Source: Planctomycetota bacterium
Lineage (GTDB): Bacteria > Planctomycetota > Phycisphaerae > UBA1845
DNA: 64,000 nucleotides
Assembly: GCA_024276605.1 (NCBI GenBank)
Contig: JAJRWX010000026.1
Location: forward strand, 1 to 64,000
Reading direction: 5' to 3'
The notes below the pieces were generated by a model, which worked only from the letters and a program-made list of their open reading frames with translations, searched no databases and was not told the origin of the DNA. Shown here one piece after another: positions 51,934 through 61,890 of the stretch; within the stretch, counting starts at the first letter, position 1; each line of letters begins with the position of its first letter. Position numbers and translations under genes: made by a program.

Positions 51934-53526
51934 ATGAACAAGAAGATAACACTGGCGATGTTGATCGCAGTTAGTGCCGTTTTTGTGATTGGGACCACGT
52001 GGTCGAGATTTTCGGCGATCGCAACCGCACAGGCGCAGCATCAAGACCACGATCACGGCGACCACGAGGATGATGCCAAGAAGGGGCATGCTGATCATGA
52101 CGACAAGCATGAGGATCATGGAGACCATGACGAACATGGACATGAGGAAGGCGGTCACGATGGGCATGAGGGACATGAAGAAGGTGTTGTGCATCTCAAC
52201 GCGGCACAACTTTCCGGGTTGTCGCTTACCCATGTGGATGTAAAACGCGGCTCACTCACAACGATGGTTGAGCTTCCGGGTGAAGTAGCATGGAATGCCG
52301 ATCGACTCGTACACATTTCGCCGCGCGTCAGTGGCATCGTTCACTCTGTCGATAGAACGCTCGGTGATAGAGTAGAAGTTGGGGAACAACTCTGCGAATT
52401 GGAATCGCGTGAGATGGGCAATGCCAAGATGGAATACCTGGCAGATCAAAGTCGGTTCGAGGTAGCCCGCGCTGATTATAAGCGTGCCCAAACAGTCTAC
52501 GAGAACACGAAGAAACTCTTGATCATCCTCGACCCGGAACCTGCTCCTGAGGTTGTGCTTGCAAAGGCGCACGACCTCCCAGTGGGGGACAACAAAAACC
52601 AACTTCTAACGTCCTACACACGGATGAAGGTGAATTTCCGCAACTTCAAACGGAACGAGGAGCTTCTGGCCAGCAAGATTGCCAGCGAAGCTGAATACCT
52701 CGAAGCCCAGGGCGAGTATGAAGTCTCACGGGCTGACTATCTATCCACACGCGAAGAGATATCGTTTGATCTGGAACTTCGATTCCTTCGCGCGGAGAAA
52801 GATTACAAGGTAGCAGAAACGGAAATGCGCAACGCGGAGCGTGCCCTGCACATCCTAGGGCTTACGAATGAACAAACCGAGGAGATTGCCCAGCACGGCG
52901 ATGAAGTGGATACGGACATTGCCCGCGCTACGCTCGCCAGCCCGATATCCGGCGTCATCATTGATCGTCACCTAACACGCGGTGAACTCGTCAATACGGA
53001 TACGCGGCTATACACCATTGCCGATCTCTCCGACGTTTGGGTCATGGGACGTGCGTATGAAAGAGATATTCGTTTTCTTAGACCCGGACAAAAGACGACG
53101 GTTCGGCTCGATGCTTTCCCTGGAACATTCTTTGAAGGTCAAGTCGATTATGTGGCTAGCCAGCTTGATACCGATACGCGGACGGTAGAAGTCCGAGTTG
53201 TACTACCAAACCCTGAAAACCGAATTCGGGCCGGCATGTTTGCAACGGTCGTCATTCACGTCAATGGCAAACAAGATTCGGCAGAACGCATGGGCCTGCT
53301 CGTCCCCACTGGCGCGCTGCAACGTGTGAAGGGCGGATTCGTTGTGTTTCAGGCTACCGGACCCGGCGAATACAAACTCATTCCAGTTCAGGTTCTAGGA
53401 AAATCCCGAGAATTCGCCGAGGTGACGGGTGCCATTTCCATGGGTGATAAGGTTGCCGTGGGTGACACCTTTGTGCTCAAGTCTGAAGTAGGCAAAGAAG
53501 AAATGGGTGGCGGCCACTCGCACTAG
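51934..53526 (+). CDS. RND efflux periplasmic adaptor (CzcB/CusB-like) with His-rich N-terminus
   Basis: 530 residues from ATG 51934. After the signal anchor (about 5-25), residues about 35-85 are a His/Asp/Glu/Gly stretch with more than 15 His, a clear metal-binding segment. Then the usual order of barrel-sandwich, helical hairpin and beta-barrel: I-S-P-R-V-S-G-I-V, L-A-S-P-I-S-G-V-I, and T-I-A-D-L-S-D-V-W-V. It joins the pump to the TolC-type tunnel. It ends G-G-G-H-S-H, another likely metal ligand. Confidence 0.92.
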   Translation: MNKKITLAMLIAVSAVFVIGTTWSRFSAIATAQAQHQDHDHGDHEDDAKKGHADHDDKHEDHGDHDEHGHEEGGHDGHEGHEEGVVHLNAAQLSGLSLTHVDVKRGSLTTMVELPGEVAWNADRLVHISPRVSGIVHSVDRTLGDRVEVGEQLCELESREMGNAKMEYLADQSRFEVARADYKRAQTVYENTKKLLIILDPEPAPEVVLAKAHDLPVGDNKNQLLTSYTRMKVNFRNFKRNEELLASKIASEAEYLEAQGEYEVSRADYLSTREEISFDLELRFLRAEKDYKVAETEMRNAERALHILGLTNEQTEEIAQHGDEVDTDIARATLASPISGVIIDRHLTRGELVNTDTRLYTIADLSDVWVMGRAYERDIRFLRPGQKTTVRLDAFPGTFFEGQVDYVASQLDTDTRTVEVRVVLPNPENRIRAGMFATVVIHVNGKQDSAERMGLLVPTGALQRVKGGFVVFQATGPGEYKLIPVQVLGKSREFAEVTGAISMGDKVAVGDTFVLKSEVGKEEMGGGHSH

Positions 53527-53632
53527 AGCCAACTCTATGATGTTACAGTCCGCGTATGAACTATAGGAATCCCGAAAGGTTTACAGTGCACACGGTGTGA
53601 CACTGTCAAGAAACTGCCAACACGGAGCGACT

Positions 53633-56600
53633 ATGTCAAGCATTATTGACTTTTCACTGAATAATCGATTTCTGGTTCTTGTCCTTTGGTTGATGGTTGT
53701 GGCTGTTGGCCTGGATTCCGTAACCAAACTTCCCATGGATGCCGTACCGGACGTAACCAATGTCCAGGTGCAAATCCTAGCGAACTCTCCCGGACTTCCA
53801 CCAGAGGAGGTGGAGCGTTTTATTACGTTCCCGGTCGAAACCTCGATGAGCGGTCTGCCGGCCATCGAAGAGGTTCGCTCCGTGTCTAAGTTTGGGCTGT
53901 CGGTTGTCACGGTCGTTTTCGAAGAAGGCACTGACATCTATTGGGCACGCCAACTTGTAGGCGAGCGGCTTGTTGAGGCGCGCGAGCGGATTCCTGAAGG
54001 TTATGGCGAACCGAGCATGGGTCCGATTTCAACCGGCCTCGGTGAGATCTATCAATTCGAGGTTCGTGGCGAAAACCACTCCCCCATGGAGCTTCGCACG
54101 ATCCTCGATTGGTACGTGAACTATCAATTGCGCGGTGTTCCCGGTGTCGTCGAGATCAATGCCTTTGGTGGTGAATTGAAAACCTATCAGGTAACGCTCG
54201 ACCCGGATCGCCTGGCTGCATTGGATATACCGGTGGGTGACGTTCTCGAGGCTTTGCGAGGCAATAATCGTAACGTCGGTGGCGGTTACATCGAGCATCA
54301 TGGTGAGCAGTATCTCATTCGGGGCGAAGGCTTAGTTGAAACGCTACACGACCTCGACAACATCATCGTAAAACATGACGCCGACGCGGGGACGCCGATT
54401 TTCGTGAAGGATATCGGGACCGTCGAGTTCGCTCCTATGATACGCCAAGGCGCGGTAACGCGTGATGGAAACCGTGAAGCTGTGGTCGGCATCGTCATGA
54501 TGCTGATGGGCGAAAATTCTCGCGTTGTCTCGCAAGCCGTTGACGAGAAAATCGAGGATTTGAAGCAATTCCTCCCCGAAGGCGTCACGATTGATACGTT
54601 CTACAATCGAACGGAACTCGTAGACCGGACCATCATGACCGTCGCCAAGAATCTAGCGGAGGGTGGCATTCTGGTGATCATCGTGCTGCTGCTTCTGCTA
54701 GGCAATTTGCGCGGTGGTCTGATCGTTGCGTCATCTATTCCCTTGTCCATGATGGTCGCGTTCATTGCCATGCGGTTGACCGGACTCAGTGGAAACCTCA
54801 TGAGTTTGGGCGCGATCGACTTCGGAATCATCGTCGATGGATCCGTCGTGATGATTGAAAACGTTGTACGCGTTCTTCGGGGACGTCAGAAAGGCTCCGG
54901 CTCCCATATGGAAGCCGTACGCAATGCGTGCCGCGAGGTGGCACGACCAGTCGCGTTCGGTGTGATGACCATCACGATTGTGTATCTTCCCATCATGGCG
55001 TTGCGTGGGATTGAGGGCAAGATGTTCCGCCCGATGGCGTTAACTGTTGTTTTTGCTCTGATTGGCTCGATGATCTGTGCCCTAACGCTTATGCCGGTTT
55101 TGGCGTCGCTGTTTCTGAAGAACGTATCGGAGAAGGAGCCTATTTTATACCGTTTTGCAAAACGCCTGTACTACCCACTATTGGAAAAAGTCATGGGGTA
55201 TAAAGCGCGCGTGTTCGGCGGCGCATTCGCGGTGTTTCTAGCCAGTTTGTGCTTCGTACCGTTTATGGGTGCGGAGTTCATGCCCCGCCTCGATGAGGGC
55301 GCGATTGCCATGCAAATCTGGCGGTTGCCAAGTGTCTCACTGGAGAAGTCGAACGAGATCAGTCTTCATGCGGAACGTGTTCTCATGGAAGAGTTCCCCG
55401 AAATCGAAACCGCGGTTTCCAGAACCGGTCGAGCCGAAATCGCCACTGATCCGATGGGCGTTGAGATCAGCGATACCTATTTGATTCTCAAAGACAGGTC
55501 AACGTGGCGCTATGATTCAAAGGAGGCGTTAATTGAGGCAATCGACGAAACGCTCAAGGAGAAAGTCCCCGGAGCCATTTTTAGCTACTCTCAGCCTATC
55601 GAGTTGCGTGTGTCGGAACTTATTTCCGGCGTCCGAAGCGATATCGGAATCAAGATTTACGGCGACGACCTCGAACTGATGAAGCAGAAAGCAGATGACG
55701 TCGTACGACTCATTAAACGCGTGGAGGGTGCTGCTGACGTCAAAGCAGAACAGGTGATTGGCCTGCCGACGATGCGTGTGCGGATCGATCGTGACGCTAT
55801 CGCGCGCTACGGGATCAACGCCGAGGACGTTCTCGAAGTCATTGAATCAATCGGCGGTAACCAAGTCGGCACCGTTTTGGAGGGTCAAAAACGGTTTGCC
55901 CTTCAAGTACGTTTCGGCGAAAGTGTTCGTGCTGATCTCGACCGAATCGGCGATCTTAAGATTGCCGGACCGCCTCAAGGTGACGGCCCGGCCCGATTGA
56001 TTCCTCTGTCGCAGCTTGCGTCCATTGAAATCGAGGAAGGCCCTGCACAAATCAGCCGTGAAAACATTAGTCGACGTATCACCGTTGAAGCTAATGTCCG
56101 CGGACGCGACCTGGCCTCATTCGTCGCTGACGCCCAAGCGGTGCTGCGTGCTGAACTCGACCTACCATCCGGTTGGTACATTGATTGGGGCGGGCAGTTT
56201 GAGAATCTTCAGGAGGCTTCGAAACGCTTGGGGGTTCTGGTGCCCATGGCCTTGCTCTTGATTTTTGTCCTTCTCTACACGACGTTTGGTACGACGAGAC
56301 TCGCGTTACTGATTTACTTGAACGTACCCTTAGCCATCACCGGCGGCATTATCGCGCTGGTGGTTCGCGGCTATCCGTTTTCCATCTCGGCGGGTGTGGG
56401 ATTCATCGCCTTGAGCGGAATTGCAGTACTCAACGGTGTCGTTTTAGTCTCGTATATTCAGGAGAAGCGTAAGTCAGGTATGTCACCGGAAGAAGCCGCC
56501 CGGCATAGCGCCCGTGTTCGTTTGCGTGCGGTACTTATGACTGTCGTTACGGATGCGTTGGGTTTTTTACCGATGGCTATCTCTACCAGTGCTGGTGCAG

Positions 56601-56725
56601 AAGTACAGCGCCCGCTCGCCACCGTGGTCATCGGTGGCTTGGTGACTTCTACTTTTTTGACGCTTTTCGTCCTTCCTACGGTTTATCGTTGGTTTGATCC
56701 CGGCGATAAGGAAGTGGAAATCTAA
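53633..56725 (+). CDS. Heavy-metal RND efflux pump (CzcA-like)
   Basis: 1030 residues from ATG 53633 (GGAG just before; the frame opens at 53597). Starts S-S-I-I-D-F-S-L-N-N-R-F. The key TM4 motif D-F-G-I-I-V-D-G-S-V-V-M-I-E-N has all three acidic residues (D, D, E) found in CzcA-type pumps for divalent ions. CusA-type copper/silver pumps lack the first. So zinc, cobalt, cadmium or nickel is the likely cargo. It uses the proton gradient. Confidence 0.93.
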   Translation: MSSIIDFSLNNRFLVLVLWLMVVAVGLDSVTKLPMDAVPDVTNVQVQILANSPGLPPEEVERFITFPVETSMSGLPAIEEVRSVSKFGLSVVTVVFEEGTDIYWARQLVGERLVEARERIPEGYGEPSMGPISTGLGEIYQFEVRGENHSPMELRTILDWYVNYQLRGVPGVVEINAFGGELKTYQVTLDPDRLAALDIPVGDVLEALRGNNRNVGGGYIEHHGEQYLIRGEGLVETLHDLDNIIVKHDADAGTPIFVKDIGTVEFAPMIRQGAVTRDGNREAVVGIVMMLMGENSRVVSQAVDEKIEDLKQFLPEGVTIDTFYNRTELVDRTIMTVAKNLAEGGILVIIVLLLLLGNLRGGLIVASSIPLSMMVAFIAMRLTGLSGNLMSLGAIDFGIIVDGSVVMIENVVRVLRGRQKGSGSHMEAVRNACREVARPVAFGVMTITIVYLPIMALRGIEGKMFRPMALTVVFALIGSMICALTLMPVLASLFLKNVSEKEPILYRFAKRLYYPLLEKVMGYKARVFGGAFAVFLASLCFVPFMGAEFMPRLDEGAIAMQIWRLPSVSLEKSNEISLHAERVLMEEFPEIETAVSRTGRAEIATDPMGVEISDTYLILKDRSTWRYDSKEALIEAIDETLKEKVPGAIFSYSQPIELRVSELISGVRSDIGIKIYGDDLELMKQKADDVVRLIKRVEGAADVKAEQVIGLPTMRVRIDRDAIARYGINAEDVLEVIESIGGNQVGTVLEGQKRFALQVRFGESVRADLDRIGDLKIAGPPQGDGPARLIPLSQLASIEIEEGPAQISRENISRRITVEANVRGRDLASFVADAQAVLRAELDLPSGWYIDWGGQFENLQEASKRLGVLVPMALLLIFVLLYTTFGTTRLALLIYLNVPLAITGGIIALVVRGYPFSISAGVGFIALSGIAVLNGVVLVSYIQEKRKSGMSPEEAARHSARVRLRAVLMTVVTDALGFLPMAISTSAGAEVQRPLATVVIGGLVTSTFLTLFVLPTVYRWFDPGDKEVEI

Positions 56726-56981
56726 AGAAGATAACCCCCGCTTTGAACATAATCCAAGAAGGAAATCAAAGCCCTCAAAAAAATAAACGCGTCAAAAACT
56801 AGAAAAAGACTGTAAAAGGGCTGTTTCAGATCGCGTGCAGATTGATGATCGTATGATTTACGATATGGCGGACTGTTGTCGATTGAGTTATTCGGCTTGC
56901 TGGACTACGATGGTGATTTGAGAATCGTAACATGGGAAATGCCAGCTATAAGCTGTCATGATTTGAAAGTGAGGTAGACAT

Positions 56982-57716
56982 ATGCACGGGAAGTTTACGA
57001 AACTGTATCGTACTGCAGTTATCGGATTGCTCATGAGCGGGACCGCGTTTGCGCAGGACAATACAGGCGAGGTACAGGATCTAAAGAAAGAGGTCCAAGA
57101 ACTCAAGCAAGAAATCAAGGCCTTGAGGAATGATCTCAAAGGCATGCGCGGGGACATCATGAAGGCTGTAGCTGCTATGAAATCTGGGCGTCAACCAGCT
57201 CGCCCACAGCAGCAACGACCGGCGATGACCATGGTGGGGAAGAAGTCGCCCCAATTCAAAGTGACGACGATTGACGGCAAGCAAATTCAGGTTGGCGGTA
57301 AACGGGAGAAGCCACAGGTTCTCTTCTGTTATGCCTCATGGTGCGGCTTCTGTAAGAAATCTTTCCCCTGGATGGAATCAGTTCATAAGAAATACAAGGA
57401 TCAGGGTGTTGAGGTTTTGGCGCTTAACCTGGACGCACGCGGTGAAGGTGGACGAGCACGCACGGAAGATCAAACACTTACACAATTTCGGGGTCTGAAT
57501 TTTACCATGCCAATGACGATGACGACCAGCACCAACGACACGGCGAAGATTGGGATAGCCTACAAGGCTCGAAGCTTCCCTACCCTGTTTGTCTTGGGGC
57601 AATCCGGAGAAGTTGAGTCGGTACATATCGGTGCTAAGCAGGGTTTGGCAGACATTATCGGCAAAGAGCTTGATCTTCTATTGCAAGGCAAGAACAGGAC
57701 GGCCTTTCCGAAGTAG
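56982..57716 (+). CDS. TlpA-like thioredoxin-fold protein with coiled coil
   Basis: 244 residues. Signal peptide (about 5-24), a heptad-patterned coiled coil (about 30-60, V-Q-D-L-K-K-E-V-Q-E-L), a linker, and a thioredoxin domain from about 85 with active site W-C-G-F-C-K-K and cis-Pro in S-F-P-T-L-F. Probably periplasmic thiol oxidoreductase. The coiled coil may make it oligomeric. RBS GAGGTAG. 256 bases downstream of the pump, so the link with metal efflux is uncertain. Confidence 0.85.
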   Translation: MHGKFTKLYRTAVIGLLMSGTAFAQDNTGEVQDLKKEVQELKQEIKALRNDLKGMRGDIMKAVAAMKSGRQPARPQQQRPAMTMVGKKSPQFKVTTIDGKQIQVGGKREKPQVLFCYASWCGFCKKSFPWMESVHKKYKDQGVEVLALNLDARGEGGRARTEDQTLTQFRGLNFTMPMTMTTSTNDTAKIGIAYKARSFPTLFVLGQSGEVESVHIGAKQGLADIIGKELDLLLQGKNRTAFPK

Positions 57717-57875
57717 AGGATCGAATGTCGGAAGGCCGACACTCACGAACGATGCTGTAGGCGGACACACACGTAAGCGAAAAAACGGATACTTCACCCG
57801 TGACCTCGCATACGTGGTTGTTGTGATAAAAAATAAATCCTACAGCACGTAGAATCCTTAATCTATGATCAAATC

Positions 57876-57919
57876 ATCCACGGGGAGGGCGAGATAAACT
57901 CGCCCTCCCAACAGTGGAT
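57876..57919. terminator. Long perfect hairpin between convergent genes
   Basis: GGGAGGGCGAG-ATAAA-CTCGCCCTCCC is an 11-bp perfect stem, extended by ATCCAC/GTGGAT outside. It lies between the plus-strand thioredoxin gene and the minus-strand dockerin-like gene and probably ends both transcripts, though no T-tract follows. Confidence 0.7.
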
Positions 57920-57928
57920 AATCAATTT

Positions 57929-58840
57929 CTACTCACATCCCGGCGACGGTGGGATACACTGCCCCGCAGTCTTGCAACCCGTAACACCGCTACCGAACAG
58001 GTCACCGGCGAAAGCACGAACCGCTCTAAGGATGTCACCCGACGTAGCCACAGCATTCGGAACGGCACCATCAGTATCTACTCGTGCCAAAAGCGCAGCT
58101 TCAGGATCCAAACCAAACTTCTTCACCGCAGCCACAATATCACTGGTAGTCACCAGACCATCCGGTGCTGTCCAAACACCGGCAAAAAATCCTCCAACCG
58201 TATCACCGAAGGCACGACTGGGGAATGGCGCTAGTGTCGTGATGATCGGCAAATCAGCCGAGAACGCAGACCCATCGATTGTCATAGCTATGTTATATGT
58301 GTTACCAGGAACCACACTACAACCTCTTACGTGTAATCCGGTGGTCATACCACTTAAATCGCAGTAGTAGGTCGTATCACCGGGGGCCGGCAACGGACCG
58401 TCGATCAACGCCGCATACCAACCATCCGCACCCTTATCCTCCAACGAGGCGCAGTCTACGAACTTATCCGTTGTGCTACCCACACGCGTTACGCGCGTCG
58501 CCACAAGTTCGGCACCGTTATTGGTTGGATTGAAGGATACATAGCGATCTTTACTAAACCCAGGCTCACCGGCTAACACGCCCGGAGGGTTTGCCGGAGT
58601 CGCAGACAACGCAAGCAAGCAACCGACGCTTCCCACCTCGATCGTATATGAAGCACTGGTCATGGTACCAGCGAGGGTTTGTCCAACCACGGCCATCGTG
58701 CCGTCTGCGAGGATATACGATCCTCGGTTCAGGTTTCCACATATCAGCTCGTCGGCCGCCACGTTTGAAACTGGCAACCATAATCCAGCCAATAGCACGA
58801 TAGTATAAGGCGCTATTCTTTGTATTCTCATCTTATTCAC
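57929..58840 (-). CDS. Secreted dockerin-like protein, copy 1
   Basis: 303 residues from GTG 58840 (GAGGAGG seven bases before). Signal peptide, an N-terminal S-Y-x-L/I-x-G-T segment, a middle domain with K-D-R-Y-V-S-F-N-P and R-V-T-R-V-G-S-T-T, then at about 235-290 two helix-loop units with D-G-x-V-T-x-x-D-I and A-x-x-G-D-I-L-R-A-V, like degenerate dockerin/EF-hand repeats. It ends with a short Cys-Pro tail. Paralogue of 61891-62871. Likely extracellular, perhaps docking on partner surface proteins; unproven. Confidence 0.75.
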   Translation of the reverse strand: MNKMRIQRIAPYTIVLLAGLWLPVSNVAADELICGNLNRGSYILADGTMAVVGQTLAGTMTSASYTIEVGSVGCLLALSATPANPPGVLAGEPGFSKDRYVSFNPTNNGAELVATRVTRVGSTTDKFVDCASLEDKGADGWYAALIDGPLPAPGDTTYYCDLSGMTTGLHVRGCSVVPGNTYNIAMTIDGSAFSADLPIITTLAPFPSRAFGDTVGGFFAGVWTAPDGLVTTSDIVAAVKKFGLDPEAALLARVDTDGAVPNAVATSGDILRAVRAFAGDLFGSGVTGCKTAGQCIPPSPGCE

Positions 58841-58929
58841 TGAGCACCTCCTCACTCAAGCGCAACTGATAGAACCCTGGAAGTTCAACGTATTTATGTC
58901 TAGCTCCTTTCTCATGTAATGGTGCCATC

Positions 58930-61284
58930 TTATTCTTCCTCCCCATCGGTCATGGGAAGTTCAGACGATTCACGTGGGAACATCCTGTGACGCTCCAAGA
59001 GATCGATCCGCCTTTGCTCACGGGGCTGAAGTGGTCGCGTATTCATCCATTCACGATCTGCACGAACAGGTCGTGAGCCGGGACCACCAGCTTGTGGCTG
59101 AAGGTTTTCGGTTTCACCATTTACAGTCGTTGGTGCATTCGCTTGGACACCTACATCTTGAGTAAGATTGGCACTTACGTCTGCCGTGGGTTGTTCATTC
59201 TGTTCTTTTTGTCTTAGTGCATCTTGTTCGGCCATCTCCTTTGAATAGTGGATACCCATCTCGACAGGCTTACCGAGTGCCTCGGTATCCAAGTATTTTC
59301 CACGATCTGACGCAAGCTTTAGCACTTCAACCGGTGCGCCAAATTTTTTCATACGTTGATCGTTTCTTACACCCGTGACCATCCATGACACTTTGTTCCC
59401 CGCCTGACCACCAGCAATCTGGAATGTGTTGCCTACGATTTCCTTGGCAATATGGAGTTGTGGCATGGATGCACCAACAGCTGTTAGTTGATAAGAAAAA
59501 TCACGGTTAATACTCTCAAAGTAGGATGGTAGTACGACTTGCCCCGCGCCAGCGGCATCAAGCACCACCGTACCACGGTAGACATTTAGCACTTCAGGGC
59601 TTTCCAGTGCATAGTGATAGAGAAATTTGTTCTCAGGATCGAGTGGGTGATCTATCTTAAAAGGCTTCGTACCTGATGCGGAAAGATTTCCAGTAACATG
59701 CACATTGCCAACAAAGTAACCTGCGTATCTTGTTGGTGCACTCCCGGAAGTCTTGGCATAAATACCGTAAGTTTTGGTACCGGTAGGGTTACTCGTAGAA
59801 GCATGTGCATAAATTCCGTACGCTGTGTCCGTATCTGTTTTAGCATAGGCATACACGCCATACGCAAAATCGTCAGCAAAAGCAGTAAAGTCGCCTCCAT
59901 AAGCGTCGGCCATTGACCCCGTAGAGTTGTTGGCGTCTGCATATCCTCTCACCCCTACAGCATCACTAGTTGACGTAGCATTATCGAAAGCGGCAGTACC
60001 ATAAACACCGTATTGAGTACCCCCGTTTCCTATGGCACGACCGTAAACGCCATAATTGCTCCCGCCGGCCTTGTTGTTTTCGGCTCGAATTGCAAATGTT
60101 TTTCCGTTTGTGAAGGTGTCCAACTGGGCTCCAGGCGCGTTGGTTCCAATGCCGACTCCACCGTTAGCGCGGATCAGGAATTGGTCATTGGCGGTAGAAG
60201 CAAAATCAGCTATAGTACTATCTCCCCAAACAAAAGATCCTTGGTGGTTTGCAATTGCCCTTCTGCCTGCGGCAAAACTATAGTCACCCAAAGCCGTATT
60301 TTCAGATCCCCCAGGTACGGTTGAATAACTACCAGACGCAAGATTACCATAACCGCCTCCCACAGCTCCGCCCTGTCCGCTTACAGTATTGCCATACCCG
60401 CCAGCTACTGTTCCTTCTGTATGACTAACCATATTGAGATCTCCCCCCCCGATAGTCGAATAAGCGCCACTTACGGTATTTCTAGACCCACCAGCAATGG
60501 TCGCCCTAGAACCAGCAGCTTTGTTTTTATAACCGCCTCCGACGGTGGCATAAGTGCCATTACTAGTAATACTGTCATCACTACCAGCGTAATTAAATGC
60601 CCCCCCCCCCACAGTCCCGAAATCGTCCGTTACTTTATTCTCCCAACCACCTGGTCCGCCTCCTCCGCTGATCGTAGCACCGTATACACCAGCTTCGATA
60701 CTGTTGGTCACAAGCCCGGCGATTACATTCGGGCCGTTTGGATCGTCCACAATGCGAATGCACGGTACACCACTGCCCGGTGCATTCATCTGTTCGGATG
60801 TCGCCGGCGCGGTGACCATCTCCAGCCGTGACAAAGGTACACCGTCGACGAGTACGTCGAGCCAACGCGGGGTGCCGTCGAATGACACTGGTTTCACCGG
60901 TCCGAATTTTGTAGATAGCACACCATCGGTCACTGAAACAGCCAACGATTCTTTGACGTCTTCTCCGACGACGTTCTCAACCGTGCCGTCACCATCCATA
61001 TCAACGAGATTGCCGCCCACCTCCGCGTCGTAAATACGAAACTGCAGGTTAACATTTCCGTTCACGGGATCACCAACGCCGTCTTTAATAAACCCTTGAA
61101 AGCTCAACATCCCGGATGTCTGCCCCAGGGCCGGTGTGACAATCAACCCCAACATGGCAAGCAGCGCTGCCTTACCGCAGAAAGAGCCAAACTTTACTTT
61201 GCCCACCATAGATTTGCCTGCAAAATCCATAGATTGAGAAAACGTTTTCTCTACGTCGACCGGACACCTACTTTGAATCTTCAC
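58930..61284 (-). CDS. Secreted YadA-head-like repeat protein, copy 1
   Basis: 784 residues from GTG 61284, which has GGAGG nine bases before (an ATG at 61293 touches that RBS). Signal peptide ends T-P-A-L-G-Q. Then a beta domain (G-M-L-S-F-Q-G-F-I-K-D-G), at least nine head repeats of the form V-G-G-G-x-x-N-x-A-S-G-x-x-S-T (Hep/Hag type), a Y-G-V-Y-G / Y-G-I-Y-A repeat region, and a conserved tail with P-F-K-I-D-H-P-L-D-P-E-N. No membrane anchor of the trimeric autotransporter type is present. It contains G11 (60600-60610) and G8 (60443-60450) tracts. Confidence 0.78.
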   Translation of the reverse strand: MKIQSRCPVDVEKTFSQSMDFAGKSMVGKVKFGSFCGKAALLAMLGLIVTPALGQTSGMLSFQGFIKDGVGDPVNGNVNLQFRIYDAEVGGNLVDMDGDGTVENVVGEDVKESLAVSVTDGVLSTKFGPVKPVSFDGTPRWLDVLVDGVPLSRLEMVTAPATSEQMNAPGSGVPCIRIVDDPNGPNVIAGLVTNSIEAGVYGATISGGGGPGGWENKVTDDFGTVGGGAFNYAGSDDSITSNGTYATVGGGYKNKAAGSRATIAGGSRNTVSGAYSTIGGGDLNMVSHTEGTVAGGYGNTVSGQGGAVGGGYGNLASGSYSTVPGGSENTALGDYSFAAGRRAIANHQGSFVWGDSTIADFASTANDQFLIRANGGVGIGTNAPGAQLDTFTNGKTFAIRAENNKAGGSNYGVYGRAIGNGGTQYGVYGTAAFDNATSTSDAVGVRGYADANNSTGSMADAYGGDFTAFADDFAYGVYAYAKTDTDTAYGIYAHASTSNPTGTKTYGIYAKTSGSAPTRYAGYFVGNVHVTGNLSASGTKPFKIDHPLDPENKFLYHYALESPEVLNVYRGTVVLDAAGAGQVVLPSYFESINRDFSYQLTAVGASMPQLHIAKEIVGNTFQIAGGQAGNKVSWMVTGVRNDQRMKKFGAPVEVLKLASDRGKYLDTEALGKPVEMGIHYSKEMAEQDALRQKEQNEQPTADVSANLTQDVGVQANAPTTVNGETENLQPQAGGPGSRPVRADREWMNTRPLQPREQRRIDLLERHRMFPRESSELPMTDGEEE

Positions 61285-61347
61285 TTTGTTCATCCTCCAT
61301 TGTAAATTGGAATATTTACTTCCTCGTCTACACATTAAACAACACAA

Positions 61348-61890
61348 TCGATACTACGGCATCAGTGATGCCTCTCATGTGGTACTCCCCCTTTCAGTTT
61401 TGAACCTTGGACATGAACCCGGCAAGACACATCGTTGCCGGAGAAAGTTCTTTTTTTTCTTGTGGGACGTATGGCTCATCCTCTGTGGCGATAGATTTTC
61501 GATTGGAGTGTCGTCATCATCACCCCCACGTCTGAAGACATGGGTCACTCTGTCTCGCTCGACTGCAGGACCACCAGGTCTATGACCAAACCGCTACCAG
61601 CTCACCAAATGACTGGTTTGCAGCGCAAAGCCTTTAAGACCAAGGAGGCGTAACTCTACGCCTCGCCTATGTAGATAAGCAACATTGACGCTTGGCGCGC
61701 CCACAAAAAATAAAAAATAATTTAAGAAAGTGGAAAATCGGCCCTGTTGACCCAATAAGGGCATGTATCGCCATTAGATAGGCAGCGAAAAACCGACCCG
61801 CCCAGCCATATCAATTAATATGAAGAGTAATACGCTTAACCATTTGTAGGCGGTAAGGGTATGTTGATGCCCTCCCGAGTTTCAGCATAT
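61348..61890. other. Intergenic region between the two surface-protein modules
   Basis: About 540 bases with no convincing gene. CCGGCAA (61419-61425) / TTGCCGG (61435-61441) makes a perfect hairpin with a T8-9 run about nine bases on (plus strand). A GGAGGCGTA/TACGCCTC hairpin lies near 61645-61665. The rest is probably the leader of the minus-strand gene to the left and the trailer of the one to the right. Confidence 0.5.

Noticed and set aside
54298-54588. Minus-strand ORFs inside the CzcA-like gene
   Set aside because: Shadow frames of a clearly conserved 1030-residue pump gene.
61560-61680. Plus-strand sequence with GCGCAAAGCC resembling part of a GEMM c-di-GMP riboswitch
   Set aside because: The 5' half of the motif could not be found, the conserved core is not matched, and no plus-strand gene lies downstream.
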